Shown in pieces: positions 21,572-35,000 of a DNA stretch of 64,000 nt. Under the pieces are notes generated by a model. It saw only the letters and a program-made list of their open reading frames with translations, did not search any database and was not told the origin of the DNA. Source of the stretch: Agelaius tricolor. Lineage: Eukaryota > Chordata > Aves > Passeriformes > Icteridae. The translations under genes and the position numbers were made by a program. Positions within the stretch are counted from its first letter, which is position 1; the number at the start of each line of letters is the position of its first letter. The stretch lies in assembly GCA_023055355.1 (NCBI GenBank), contig JALJCS010000030.1, positions 620,001 to 684,000 on the forward strand, read 5' to 3'.

Positions 21572-22770
21572 TGTCATGGCTTGACACTGGGACAATGCCA
21601 TTGCCCCCATGAGTATACTCTCTCCCTGGTTTCTGCTGTGAGATGTGACCAGGAATAAGCAAAGCAGGCTCCCACTTAGGAAAAAAAAAATATTAACTAA
21701 ACTACAAGGGAAAGGAGAAAAAAAAAAAAAGAAACACACAAGGAAAATGAAAACTTCACAAATACATCTCCTCCTCCTCCTCCCCAAATTCCCAATACAA
21801 TACATCCCCCAAATCATCGACTCTCGGTCCAGCACCACCCTTCAGAATACTCAATCCTCAGTTCATCAAGAGGAGAAGGAGTCCTTCTTGTGCCAATGGT
21901 GACCTCTTCCTTTCATGTCCACTGCTCTCACCACTGAACACAGACCAGAGCTGCTTCTAGGGTCGACTTTTAAGGATGCTTCGTCCCACTGCAAAAAGGC
22001 ACAGTCTCAACTTTGGGACATCTGTCCCCCCCATATTTTTCACCCCCTGGGGCCGAGGGGTACCCACACCGAACCCTCTTGGTCCTGAGGCATTGCCTCC
22101 CCCTAGAATGCAGTCCCTGTATCACAAGGAAACATGGCTCTGTCCATGGCTACACACAAAGAGTCCAGCATAAGCTACTCCATCATCTCTTCCACCTGCG
22201 TTCTTCTCTATTTCTCTCGTGGCCCATTTCCTCGTATCTCCTCTATATCTCTCTTCTCATTCAACTCCAGGAGGATTAGCATTTTTCCATCATCCAAGAA
22301 AAGGGTTAAAAATCTGAGGCTCTGTCTGTCCAGAACTCCCATGGCTGCCCTGCCAGGCACCTTCTTGCACTCCCCTCTTCTCCTTCTCAGCCGGCCAAGA
22401 ACAGGCACCAGCTCTCTCTCTATCTCTCCTGGGGGGGCGGGGGGGGGCTGCCCGATGCCTCTCAGTGCTCCTCCACCCTTCCATCCTGCAGGGGCCTTCA
22501 CCTCCCTTCTGGCCAGGGACCCAGCCTACTTCACCGGGCCGGGTGGCTTCCCCTGCCCCGCCCAGCCCGCAGCCAGGCAGGGGAGATCTGAACCTTTCCC
22601 TGACCGGAACCCAAGAGAGCCTCCCAGGGGAGAGCCCTGCTTTTAACCCTGTTTTCTCAGAGGCACATCCAATGTCCCAATGGCCACATTAGGTGCCAAT
22701 ATTAAAATCTGAACATTTATTGGCCTAACCACAGCATCCCAGAAAACACATTTCCTGTCAAACCACCACA
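21572..22770 (-). mobile_element. Solo LTR, ~1.2 kb, TSD CTGTG
   Basis: The element runs TGTCATGGCTTGACAC...CAAACCACCACA and is flanked by CTGTG at 21567-21571 and 22771-22775. On the minus strand it begins TGTGGTGGTTTG, a familiar avian LTR start. It contains A-rich runs near 21680 and 21720 and a G-run at 22431-22447. A 170-codon plus-strand frame (22134-22646) inside it is a by-product. Confidence 0.85.
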
Positions 22771-22775
22771 CTGTG

Positions 22776-24414
22776 GGATATGCTCTTGTCCTGAATACTG
22801 AACTGCAGTATTGTCTGATGATTTTTTGAATCCTTTGAAGGCATTTTGAATTCTTTTTCAGCCTTAAATTAGACTAAATAGCTTTGATTTGTGGGTATTG
22901 AGCAACAGAAATCACTGCCCTGGCTTGCCTTTTTTACAGCTCCTTTCCGTGGGAGACTCGCTGCAAACGTCACAGCTGGTGAGACAGTGGGCACACCATC
23001 ATTCTGAAAGAGCTTTGCACAGTAAACATAGAGGAGGATTAAATATTGAAATGCAGGTGACAGGAGCTGCCCAATGGACTCTGCTGGTGGAAATCAAATA
23101 CTAGTCTAGTCTTTTGAAGGCAAATAATTCCTCCCAATGAGGCCAGACAGGCTTGTTTGCCTTTGAATCTGAGCATGTGGACAGTAGTGGATGGTCTACA
23201 GGTTGAAAACAGTGTAGATACTTCTCCTTTTTTTCAATAGTGGCTCAGAAACTGAAAAGGCAGCTATAAAATGGTAAATACATCCCTACAGATTCAAAAA
23301 TGGTTGTTCTTAAGTTGCATCTCCACCATAACAACAAATTGTTAGAACTAAAATACAGATGGGAATTTTATAGCTTCTCAGAAATGAAGCAGGAATTGGC
23401 CAATGGGCCTTAGCAGTAGCTACAAGTTTTTCAGCATGAGGCATCTCAAAAGTATTTTAACCGTACAGAACTTTTCTGTACTTTTGGCCTTTTATCTCAA
23501 GGATGCATCAAAAAAAAAAAAAAAAGGAAAAAAACCCCAAGAAAAATAAAAAAGAACAAACCCTACCAAATATATATATATATATTACATGACTAAGATA
23601 ATAAGCACAATCAGTAACATATATAGAAACAGAACCCAATGTTTTTAACTTTCAACCTTGTCTTCTCAACACACTCTCGAAAATGGAATTGTTTCCCTAT
23701 CTGCCTTGAAACATTTTGGAGCAAAAAACACTCTAAGGTCCTGATAGGTGTTTTGGTCAAAAATCCCTTCTTCTGGTTTTCTGTCCAGAAGCAGAGTAAT
23801 GGAGGGGAAAGCTGGTAGCTGGCCAAAGGAGGTAGGAAGAGTAATCATCATCCACAACACTGGGGCTAAAGAAATTTCCACAGAAAATTACCTGCCTTAT
23901 TACTTGTTCATGGGTTGGGTTGAAAGCTCAGAATCTGTTGCCATGTTTCCCATCCCTCGAATGTTCTATTTCACAGAATTCGAGCCCCTCAAACTTCAGT
24001 CCTGCCAGAACAGCCTGCCATGTGCTGTCATAGGGGATCTGCTGATGCCCACTGACTCTTACCAGTCTAGTGCTCGTCACTGTTGCAGATCAAGAACTAC
24101 TGAATAGTTCTGATGAATGCTCTTAGAGTGGTTGAAAACAAGGAAAGAATGACTAGACATTTGTATGATCAAATCCCCTGATGGAATAAAAACATGCCAG
24201 GACAACAAGCTTAATAAATGTATTCATTGTCATAAGAAGGGAGATGAAGGGTCCAAAAGATTACTTGCATACTTACTGTTCTAAATCCCTTGTAATCTGG
24301 TAAATTGCAAAGGATGCCCGGCTTTCACCAAAATGCAAATCAGATTAAAATGTGAAGCCTTACACTTTACTGGATATAAAACTTCATCATCCATTTTTAA
24401 ATCTTAGAGATTGC
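22776..24414. other. No gene recognised; A16 and (TA)8 runs
   Basis: It holds a poly-A run at 23510-23525 and a TA repeat at 23570-23585, with AT-rich sequence around them. A TGCCAGGACAACAAGC box near 24195 resembles those at 15.3 and 20.1 kb. No exon is supported. Confidence 0.5.
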
Positions 24415-24419
24415 GATGT

Positions 24420-25019
24420 TGTCCTGGTTTAGGGCAAATTTGGAGGAGAATTTCCAAATTAGGGCCCCTCCCCGCAACTGGTTCGGGAAGGATTCCTCAG
24501 AGAGAAGTGGAACGAACCTGTTTATTTAATAGGCACAGCACCCCCCAGCACGCAAAAGGAACAATTCCGGATGACACCGCTCTGAAAAAGATGACAAATT
24601 CAGAAAGTCTCTCTTGGGGGGGTGCTCACTCTCTTCTCAGTCCCTCCAGCGCTGCGCCAGCTGCTGCAGGCCACAAGGTGCAAACTCTCGGTGTTTCCCA
24701 GGTCCCAGTCCGGAGCAGGTTCAAAATGGTCAGTAAAAGGAAAGGAGAAATGGTCCAGGAAGAAATTTGGACAGTTTAGCTAAACTAGCTAATGAGCAAA
24801 AGCAAGCAGAAGCGAAGCAAGCAAGAGTGAGAGAGAGCAAAGCGAAAAGCAAAAGCAGGAAAAGCAAAAGCTGCAGTCTCTGTGTCCCGCCAGGCTGATA
24901 AGAAAACCAAAACAAAACATTCCCTCTTCAGAGCCAGTCTTAAAGGTACAGAACATAATATCCAACATTCACAGAACACATGAATGGGGATACAAGCATC
25001 ATAATGTCACCCTAGGACA
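24420..25019 (-). mobile_element. Solo LTR, family B, 600 bp, perfect TSD GATGT
   Basis: It runs TGTCCTGGTTTAGGGC...GTCACCCTAGGACA with GATGT at 24415-24419 and 25020-25024. GTTTATTTAA near 24517 gives AATAAA on the minus strand, which sets the orientation. A GCAAAA/GCAAGC-rich purine tract lies at about 24795-24870. The same family recurs at 38455, 41639 and 51050. Confidence 0.95.
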
Positions 25020-25024
25020 GATGT

Positions 25025-26910
25025 ATTTCCTATTAATACCTTAATATTAATAAGCTTTAGAGCTGGAATTCAGAGGGAAAAGAAAGCTATTTTGAATTCA
25101 TTCTATTCAATCATCTTGTCTGGACTGTCTCTTCCTGCTTTTCACTTCTGAAACTCTGTATGAAAGGCATAGAGTTCTGGATTAATTCTTTTCAACAGTT
25201 TCCCCTGTTATTCTTCTTTAAAGGCAAACCTGAAAAATCCACACTTTCTTTCCCAACCACTTCTAAAATTCCATTGAGAAGCAAAAAAAAACCCCATCAA
25301 ACAACTAAATCTCTGCTCCAATTTGTAGGAAAAAACCCCATGCCATTAACTGCTTTCCTAACATTTTCTTTCTCTTGTATTAATATGGCAACCTTTTCTT
25401 GCTTTTATAGATTAGAACCAAATTCTTAAAGCTATAAGGAAACACAGGTTTACTGTAGCTGATTCTGAGATACAGTAGTCCAGCAAGGAGTTCAGACCTC
25501 AAAAGAAGCGTCTGTACCACAAGATTCAGCACAACGTTGAGACATATTAGCTATTGTTCAAGAAAAGCCGCCAAAATGAAACTGCTTAGACTTCTATACT
25601 ATCATGGGTGCCTGCTTCCAGAACCTGACCTAAGTTGCTGGAAACTAGCTGCAATATGACTGCAAACAATGCTGCGAATGTAGGACATTGTTATTCTTCT
25701 CTTCCATTGAAAACCACAAGTGGAGTTGCGTCATTTTCTTAAAAATTCTCTATTTCCTTCCAAACTGGTAAAATAATGATAAATAAAGTGTTCTGTTCAT
25801 ACAGTTTAAATCTAATAATGTTCAAAATGAAAAAAAAAAAAAAAAATTCATTCAGATATGGTCTGCAATAATACAGCCGAGACAAGATGAACCAGTCTGG
25901 CCTACAAAATAAAGTGAAGCAGAATTTGGGAATTTGGAACACCTTACGATGTAATATTTAAAGAAAAAAAAGAAATAAAATGTAACCTACCCAAACTCAA
26001 TCAGTGATGCACCGCCAGAGAAAAAAGAACTCATTACTACTAATATTTCTTTCATTCTCAGACAAGAAGTTAAATTATCCTCTTGAATGCACGGAAGATT
26101 GTTGCGAAAGACAGCAGCCTTCTTCTTTACAACATATTCTTCAGAACTCCAGGAGACAAATCATTAGAGCTATGAGGCTCTTTCTCTCTGTAAAACTTCC
26201 AGAGCATAGCCACTATTATATTCCTTTAGAGATCCTCACCGCCCTGGGCGACTGGTGGATAGTCTACAGCTCCAGTACATCAGCCAGACGCTCTGCCTTA
26301 TTTAGCATGGCTACTGCAGCAAGGACATCATCTCTACTGGCTTTCTATCCAAAATATATGCAAGGCACAACAAAGAATATACCCAAAACACTGAGCACAG
26401 CCTATGGCCTTCAAAACAAAAATCTCACAATGGCAATACTGGATCTTCTGATCCAAACCATCGGGAAACATTTCTTTAGAGGCGAAAAAAGCTCCTGTTG
26501 ATTGTACAAAAAATAGTGATGTAAACCAGAGTTGCATGACCCAGTATTTCTATTGAACTGGAACTATTTTGATCAATATTATGGATCCATTTCTTTTCAG
26601 GGCATTTGGTAAAAAATGTAAAGTATAGTTTAAAAGGAATTATTGGATGCGTACTAAGTACTAGGGATTAGTTAAGGTGTTGGTTTTGCATGGCTTGGTT
26701 TTTGGTGGGGAGGGAAGAAGCCAGCCACAGAAGTGAATCTTTTGTGAAAAGCTCCTAGAAGCTTCCTCCATGCCTGGCAAAGTGAATCCCTGCTTGGCAC
26801 TAAGAACAGACATGCTGCTAAGCCAATTAGACAAGCAGTAATATATTTAAGAAGGAAATCAAAACTGCGGCCAATTAACTTTTAAGTTTGCTAATTTTTT
26901 GGTTGGCACC
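25025..26910. other. No gene recognised
   Basis: AT-rich sequence with a poly-A run near 25830-25847. A 165-codon frame at 26004-26501 has no recognisable domain and no matching splice structure on either strand. Confidence 0.45.
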
Positions 26911-27571
26911 TCTTCTGGTTTGAAAGCAAAACCAGCAAGAGATGCTGTCGCTGTTGCAGTGTGTGTTTTTGATTGTAATGCAGTTTGAGTAGTCAGTTTG
27001 ATAATACTTCCTGCTTTGTGCTGTTGGAGCATATTTTATTATTAAGGGATTGTTCCTTTCCCCCCCATGTTGTTAGTTTTTGCCCTAGTTGTCCATCTCC
27101 CCAAAGACCTGCCCTTTTGTTCCCTTTTCCTCCTCCCACTGAATGTCAATCCCTCCCCAAGCCTGCCCCTTTCTCTAGAAACTTCCCTATCAATTTTATA
27201 GTCTTCAAAACCCCATTGGTTTGTTTAAGTTATTCTCCTCCCCTGTAGTCCCCTATTGGTTTAAACATTGTATTCCCCGCCTTGTGGTCCACCCCCAGTT
27301 GCTCCCAGTGTGTTCAAGATTGTATCCTCCTCTGGGACCTCTCCCCATTTCTAAGTTGATGTATGCATTTGGCTCAGTGTCTTTGTGTCCCTGACCCTCC
27401 AGGGAAGAAACTCCTTTGGAAAACATACAGAAGACCTCTCCCTGTTCCTTGTCCCTGCCCTCGGCGCAGTCCTATCCCCAATGCAGTCCACCTGTGCCAT
27501 AGAGCAGCTGTGCCCTACAGCTGCACCCTGGATTCGCCAGCTTTCTGGGGGCAGCCCACTCTGGCTGTTGG
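26911..27571 (+). mobile_element. Possible LTR, plus strand
   Basis: It starts TCTTCTGGTTTGAAAGC, resembling a common avian LTR start with its initial TG altered, and continues with repeated CCCATTGGTTT/CCTATTGGTTT CCAAT-type boxes and a C-rich 3' half. No TSD or clean polyadenylation signal was found, so the call is tentative. Confidence 0.35.
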
Positions 27572-28144
27572 TGTCAGGAGCTAATCGGTCTGAAGAAATC
27601 CAGCATGGCAGCAAGACTCCAAGTCAGAAATACAATTTATTAGGAAAAGGGGAAAAACCAAATACATGCAATAATACAAAAGAAAAACCACGGACAGAAT
27701 ACAACCTGTCACCCTGCTAGTTAGGATGGTGGCAGCAGTCCGGATGAAATGGCCTTGTTGAAGTGGTGATCCTGTAGAAACCATCTGGTAGCTCTTGTCC
27801 TCTGAAGACCAGTGGGTGAGGGTGGCCGTTCCTCTAGGAAGCCAGTGGAAAGACTGCTTGTGGTGTCCCAAAACTCAGATTATATCCAGCTGGGGATGCT
27901 TAGCTCCTGCCCCCTGGGCAGAGCATCTTGCAATGGGCTCAAATTGTTCTGAGTCATGCGGTGGTTCCTTGATTAGCCTTTAAACAGAAATGGCTCCTGG
28001 AGGGAGTCATCTCTGAATCATGTGGCAAGACATGGATGGCCCCGTTAAGAGATAAGGAGATAAGGAAAAAAACGATGCCCCTCCCGGTTTCAGCAGCTCT
28101 TGAGGTTGGGAGCAGAAAACATTTTTATATTGTAGCCTAGGACA
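27572..28144 (-). mobile_element. Probable solo LTR, minus strand
   Basis: It runs TGTCAGGAGCTAATCGG...GTAGCCTAGGACA. ATTTATTAGG near 27632 reads as AATAAA on the minus strand about 60 bp from the U5 end. The minus-strand start TGTCCTAGGC resembles that of family B. I found no TSD (left flank GTTGG, right flank ATACA), so boundaries or history are uncertain. Confidence 0.6.
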
Positions 28145-29714
28145 ATACAGGATGAATGCTTTTGTATTTGCAGGAAGTTTGTGTGGATTTGAAAAGCATC
28201 CCTATAGCAGAGGCACAAAAGTATTCTCCTACCCTTTTAAATCATCTTCAAACCAAGCAATTCTCACAATAAGGTAGCGCATGAATGACTTGCAAGTGAG
28301 TTGAAGAAACACGGCAAAGATAAGTAGTGTTCAACTGCAGAGAATCGTGTAGGGACACCATACCTTTATATACCTTTATATTTTAAATCAGGAAGCATGG
28401 ATGGACCGTTTTTTTCCCCTTAGTTGACTACAGAACCAGCGGTCCCTTGCGGGAGGGTGTTTGGATTCAAGATGACACTGGCAGCTAAGAGCATGGCTAC
28501 ATAGAAGGTGCTACTTTGAGACCAGAACATTCAACTACTTCAAGGCAGATAGGAGAATAGCTGACTAGTGACAGCTCTGAGCAGAAGAGTCTGTGGCTTA
28601 TCCTGTGGGACCAATAGTAAGACATTTCAATTGAAAAACCCCATTCATTTCCAAGGAGCAAACATCAGTAAAAATAAAAGGTCAAGTAAAGACACCCTAG
28701 TGCTCTTCTTATCAGAAGCATGTTCCTCCATATGAGAGTATTTAGGAAAGGACAGTCCATTCATAAAGAAAGGTGTGCCAGTTAGAAAACCTGTAGAACA
28801 ATACAAGACAAACTCACACAATATACATCCTCAAATGCAAAATGAAGAAATAATCATTTCAAGCTTCCGTGGAATTAATTGCATTTTATTTGTTCTTTTC
28901 ATTTCAGCTGCTCTCAAGTTATTTTTTAAGACTGAATTTTATGAATTCAGCAAAGCTCTCTTTCTGAATGTCTGCATACCCCTATAAAACACTGAGGTGA
29001 CAAAGAGAACGGCAGTGGAAGGAAACCTGGTCCACCTCCCCCTCCTTGAAGCTTTAGGCCAGCGAGTGATTAGAATTTAGTCACTTCATTTGCTTTACCA
29101 AGAGAGAATGTTTTCCAGCCTTTATCTTGCCTTTTGGAGCTGATTCACTTTGTAGTCATAAATTCTTGACTCAGTTGGTGAGAAACAATGGCATTACAGC
29201 CGTGGATGTTAAAGTGCACTGATGGGCAATGAAGTTTTCATCTTCAGGTCCTTGCTTCAGTAAATCTTCCAAATTCATCAGAAAGAAAGTTCCCAACCAG
29301 TAATCCCCACTCAAATGACCTAATTCAAATAGCCTGTAGGCATAAGAGGCATCAAGCAGGTGCTGTCATCTGTTAGGGGAATACCCAGCCAGTACATGAT
29401 TGTCTAGTTAGGCGGCAACAATTTTGGAAAGAATTTAGTTTTTTTGTATTGCAAGTGAATGGTCAATACATTTTATTAGTGGATACGGGTAAAAGAATGT
29501 CTTCTGCATCCTTTCAGAGGGGAAGCTTCCCTAGATCTAAAGCTGCTCAGCTCCACGATAGGATGCTTTGTCTGAAAAGGGAACTCAAGTCTTTGTCCTT
29601 TTGGATTGCTTCCATAGTTTTTCACTCACTCTTCAGGTAGCTGTTAATATGTTCTGTTATCCCTTGCAAACTTTTATGGGCATAGTCACTGAATTGGTAT
29701 GTATTCCATGAAGT
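28145..29714. other. No gene recognised
   Basis: AT-rich, single-copy-looking DNA with no recognised elements. Confidence 0.5.
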
Positions 29715-30465
29715 CCACAGGCCCTGTTGAGATGCAGCCACAGGTCTCAAGGGTGTTAGCAGATGTTATTCTGAGGCCACTCCTAATGATGTTTGATGGA
29801 TCATAGTGACTGAGGAAAGTGCCCAAAGACTGGATGAAAGCAAATGTCACCCATCTTGGAAAAAGGCAACTAGGAGGACTTGGAAAAGTACAAGCCAGCC
29901 AGCCAGCCAGCGTCATTTTTATCCCCAGGAAGTTGATGGAGCAGCTATTGCTGGAAAGCATTGCCAGGCACATGAAGGAGGACAAAATAACCTAGTCAGC
30001 ATGGATTTACCAGGGGAACTTGATGCTGAACAACTTTTTAAACTCCTCTGATGAATCAACTTGCCCGGTAGATGAAGGGAATATTGTCTGCCTGGGCTTC
30101 AGGAAGGTTTTGGACATTTATCTACGTGGCAGCACACATACATCCCAGAAGTGTGCAAAGAGGAGGGAACCAGTGTCTTTTCAAGGATGCTCAGTGAAAA
30201 GACAAGAGGCAGTAGGCACACACTGAAATACAGGAGATTGCCTGTGCACATCACCAAATGATTTTTTACTGTGAGGGCGACTGAACCACGGCACAGACTG
30301 CCCAGAAAGATGGTGGAGCCTGGATCTTTGAAGACATTAAAAGTACACCCAGATATAATCCTGGGCAAGAGGCTCTAGGTATCCTGGTTTAAGCAGGGGG
30401 GTTGGACCTGGTGAGCCCCACTGACGCCTTCCACTCTCGTTCATTCTGTGCTAGTGAATTCTCTT
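29715..30465 (+). mobile_element. CR1 LINE fragment with reverse-transcriptase remnant and 3' end, internally deleted
   Basis: The first part matches the CR1 ORF2 region: GATGAAAGCAAATGTCACCC, then CAGCATGGATTTACCAGGGG, then a frame with CLGFRKVLDI, a decayed form of the CR1 RT segment that includes the catalytic box region. Near 30125-30150 it jumps to the 3' region (TCAGTGAAAAGACAAGAGGC, CAGACTGCCCAGAAAGATGG, GCAGGGGGGTTGGACC). Several hundred bases of the standard element are therefore missing. No functional frame remains. Confidence 0.85.
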
Positions 30466-31915
30466 AGAGATGCATTTCAAGCACTGGCATGACAAAGATC
30501 TGTGCAGAGAGAGATCCAAATGGACATGGGATCTAAGTTCCTTAAGTAGTGCTCAAGAAGAATGCAAAACTCTGGGATAAGTGTCTCTTCCATAACTGAA
30601 TCCCTTTCACGGGAAAATTCCCCAGCTATAGAAAGATCTTCTGATAGGCATGCTTAAGACTGACACTGGCTGAGCAAATTTCTCCCTATGTGTGTTTAAG
30701 ACCAATTAGGATCTTCACCAAGAGTGTTGTCAACATAGTCACAGAATGTATATTGTTAAGAAGGGACAACTTACATCAGAATGGCAAATATTGGTCCACA
30801 AAATGTATTAATGTATGGGAACTATCTACTTGGGTTGAAAATAAAAAGAAAGAGTTAGTCTTTATTTATCAATTCCATCGCAATATTGATGAGGTAAGAA
30901 AAAGACCTTAGTCCTTAACCTTCTTAACTCAAGCAAAGATTTTTAAAAATTCCTTGTAAAAAATGTATCCTAATTATCAGACTATGAAACAATTTTAGTT
31001 GGGAAAAAAGTTCCAAAATTGTTTAGATAGTGGTAAAGAAGCCAAGAAAATAGGTAAGAAACAAAAAGAGAGCAAAAGAGTCAGCTTCAGTCTGCAAGCT
31101 CGTTCTAGAAGTAATCTGCTAGAAAAAGGAACCCCCAGTTGAATTTCCAATGGATTCATGCACTTGATTCAGTAACTAGTCAATGTAAAAACCAATCCTT
31201 TTGTACAACTTCTCCCAGCAACAAAAACCCCAACAGCTTGACACCACCATCATGCCTGTCCCAGATGTATTTTAAAAGAAATGATGCTTTCTTGAAACTC
31301 TATTTGCATAAAAGTTGCAAGACAGTGGAGGGATTCTCCACATTCTCATTTCTCCATGTGGCTTGAAAGTCTATTTGATAAAATATGCAACAAAGCATAT
31401 GATTTATAAGGTAGGGTAAAATGGATGATTTGGGAATTGATCTCTTGTTGATATTAAACTTCATATCCACTCTCTGTGAAGTTTCTAAAAGAAATGATGG
31501 AGCTGAGGCATGAATCTGCCACAACAAGTGTTAAGCAAACATACACACTCCCCTTCACATGCCCCCCTTCCACACACACCTAGGCCCACACAGAGGTCAG
31601 CATAGCAGATGATGAACACCTTCTTTGGCACTTCATGAAATCCTGACATGAGGAAGTGTTGAAATACAGAGATTTTGTCCCGTGTAGAAACCCATCCCAT
31701 GTATTTTATGCTGTAATTCTTCTCTCTTTTAAAATTTGCTATCTTCTGCATAGTTTTCATTAACCTGTTACAGTAGTGAAAATCACAGATCAAGGTAATT
31801 TTGTAACACTTTGATTTTACCCCAAGAGCTGAGGGAAAACTTGCTCCTATACTTGAATCTGAGTTTCTTCTAGATTCCAACTTTGTTTCTCTACCATCAA
31901 GAGTCTCCTGTGTTG
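30466..31915. other. No gene recognised
   Basis: AT-rich sequence. A minus-strand frame of 131 codons (31485-31880) is low in recognisable content. Confidence 0.45.
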
Positions 31916-32043
31916 CTGCTCAAAGCCCCATCCAACCTGACCTTGAATACTTTCAGGGATGGGACACCCACTACTTCTCTGGGCAACCTGTTCCAGTGTT
32001 CCAGCACCCCCACAGTAAAAAAAGTCTTCCTTTCATCTAATAT
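31916..32043 (-). mobile_element. Short CR1 3'-region fragment, minus strand
   Basis: CTCAAAGCCCCATCCAACCT, TTTCAGGGATGGGACACCC and TCTGGGCAACCTGTTCCAGT are antisense CR1 3'-region motifs in the correct order. The fragment lacks the terminal tail. Confidence 0.85.
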
Positions 32044-35000
32044 GTGTCAGAAGTATTAAATCTAGGCATATAAACTTTGAGGAAAGGTTTGAAATTCTTT
32101 TGATTTGAATCACATTTTCTATGAATACTGACTTACAGATGACTAAAATATGTGGATGGGCATTTGAGCTGACACTTTTTGAAAAGGTGCATGGAATTTA
32201 AAATTAAAGCCAGTACCATTAAAAGCTTTGTGCGGTTTTGTTTTTCCTCTGGTATTCAAAATTGCATATATCAAATATCTGTGCTTCGTACAAAGCTCTT
32301 AGACACTCTCAGAAAAAAGCTTTTCTTTCAGGCTAAGTTGCAGTTTACGTAGAACACTAGTACTAGTGAAGGTTTTTCTGGGCATAGGGGGAACACCTTC
32401 TCATTGGATTTGTGTGCAGAATGCATTTTATGCAAACTGGAAAATTGATCGCCGCTGTGTTCTAGTCATCATTCTTACTGCATCAGGCCTGAAGATTCTG
32501 TGAAAAGTAGCCTGTGGACCTTGAACATAGCTCATGTGAAACAGATGAGAGGCGATGGAGAAGTTGAGGGAGAGAATAAAGAGCATATGGCCCAGTACAG
32601 ACTAACAATTGTTTGGCACCCTTTAAAGGCTGTCTTTGACAAGCAGGGCTGAAGCAGGTCTGCAAAATATCTGGGAGATCAAAATCCATTGAAGCAAATT
32701 GCCCTGGCCAGTCACCTTGCTGCCGATAATTCACTCTCCATAGCAGCTGATCAGGCCTAACAATGCTGCTGCAGAAGTATTGTGAAAAAGGTAGGCATAT
32801 TTTCACAGATGCAGGGGAAAATCCCCTTGGATGATGGTTCCAAGGGATTACTTGATGGAGCAAGTTATGTACCCTTATCTACCGTGCAATATCTAAGTTG
32901 GTGAGTTCACTATCTGTCAGCATCACTTTCGAAAATAAATGTTTGATCCACAAAACAATATTTCATATGTCCTGTCTACCTGCTTCATTTCAACCAATGA
33001 ATAGGCTACGTTCCACCAGCAAAGGGTTTATGATCCTATGTTTCTTTAAACTGTGATAATTCTTTATTTTTTTCTAGATCAGACACTGTCTATTCATAAG
33101 ATTCAGATGTCCATGGCAGGGGTGTAATTAAATTCACATGTTAAAAAATAACCTTGTTCTTGTTATCTTTTTATTAAATTACTGACATGTAACATCAGTC
33201 TGCGAGCTGAAGAAAACCCCTTCATTTGCTGTTTGCCAAGTATCATCTATGTGATACAAATTCTAGTTGAGAAATCACACCCGTACATTGCCATGTAGCA
33301 CTACTAGTAATGCTTTCACAACCTTTTCTTCATCATTAGGTCTTTTGGTGAAGTGAATGATTAGAACATAAGCAAGGGCATTTGTTCAAGATGCTCCAGA
33401 AAGAGCTGTGGTCTGTTCTCTTCTTTGCTGCCTATGTTAGCACTGAGCTGCAAAAAAGGAAAGATTACTAGGAAAAGTGTTACTTTCAGTCTAAACTTGT
33501 AAATGATGTTTGGAATACCCTGTTAAATGACAAGGTGCTCTTTTAAAATATGGCATCTTAAGGGAAAATGTCAGCTTTAAAAAGGTTTTGAGACAGTTGC
33601 TTCTGGAAAAAAAAAAAAAAAGAAAAGAATTGGAGGCTTCTAAGGTCTTTAGGCATACTATTTTGAAGATTGATTCAAAACACAGTTTCTTCATATAGGA
33701 AGAACAGAGGACCATAGATGCAACCCATTTGAAAATGGATTTCTATATGTTTCTGGTTGGGATTACCAGGCATCATTTCTTGTGAAGTCGAGGGACTGCA
33801 GTTAGCACTCCAATAATTTCCTTCCCTGAAATTCATCTGCATTTGGTCCTTTTTCCAGAGTCCCCATTTATTAGTGAAGGTATACTCTATCTATGCATTA
33901 GAATATTCCATTAGAGTGTGTGACTCATACTTGCTAGTTAAAATGAGCTGGAGCGGAATGGATAGTTACAGTTGCGTGTATACAATAGTCTTATTTTGGC
34001 AAGTTTTCTTTAGACAATGTTGAAGCAGCACTAGCAACTAGGAAGTACAGCTTGCAGCAGGGAAGGACACTCTTCTGCTTTCTCAAGTTTCCTGTAGTTA
34101 AATAGACGCCAAAAGGCTTTTCCTAGTACTACTACTGTCTTGTAGGAATACTTGTTCTAATCCTATCTTTGATCAAATTCCTAATGGGTTACTTTTCTAC
34201 AAGGCAGAACATTTTTCTTTTAATAATATGTATTTTGTAAGGTGGAAACATGAACTTGTGCACCAGTCACGTGGACTGTACTCCTTATTAAGTTTCACAA
34301 CCTTCTTTAGAAAATATTGACTGTGTGTAACTTCAAAAGGAGAATTCTGGGCATCTTCATTCTATTGATGTAATTGTTTTTCTGCTATGCTGGTATTGTT
34401 TTCTATCATTTTTACCAACAGAAATATTTTTCCCTGACACCTATGGAAAAGACCTATGTTTACTCAACAGTGCAGCGTCAGTACATTGTTTAGAATGATT
34501 TCAACATGGTCCCAAACATATGGGACAGCTAGACAGCAGAGGTTAGCAACAGGGAATGGGAGTAACTTCTGAACCGTTTCAGTAGATTTCCCAGGAAGGG
34601 CTTGCTTTCTGCCACTGCAAATTTTCCCAGAGATTTTGTCTGGTGAAGAGTTGCATCAAAAGAGTATTTTTGCCCAAACCTTGGGGCAAGCTCTGTCTCC
34701 AATTTACTAGTGAATGCAAAGAGGGTGAAAGTGCTGCTTCAAAGCCCTCTGTGCTCTTTCTGTAGCAAGAGGGGGGGTGACCCCAGAAATAAGTTTTGAT
34801 CTCTCTTCAGAACACAAGGCATGTCATCACCTCATTCATCTTCTTCTGGGACTCATAGCGTCTTAAGACTAAGAAGCTCTCTTGCTTGCTGAAGTGCGTT
34901 CAGCAAAAAAACCTTGTCTCATCAGCAGATTTGAACGCAACTACAGTCGAGTCAATTCCAATGCTGGCAGGGCAATACTCTACCCCACTAGTAACATGCC

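Noticed and set aside
22134..22646. 170-codon plus-strand frame
   Set aside because: It lies entirely inside the antisense solo LTR at 21572-22770 and has no recognisable domain.
26004..26501. 165-codon frame, and exon-like text on its opposite strand
   Set aside because: I tested both strands. The reverse strand has a short open piece after an AG but hits stops quickly and matches nothing I know.
32483..32863. 126-codon minus-strand frame
   Set aside because: It starts with ATG but has no recognisable content; a chance frame in this much DNA is expected.
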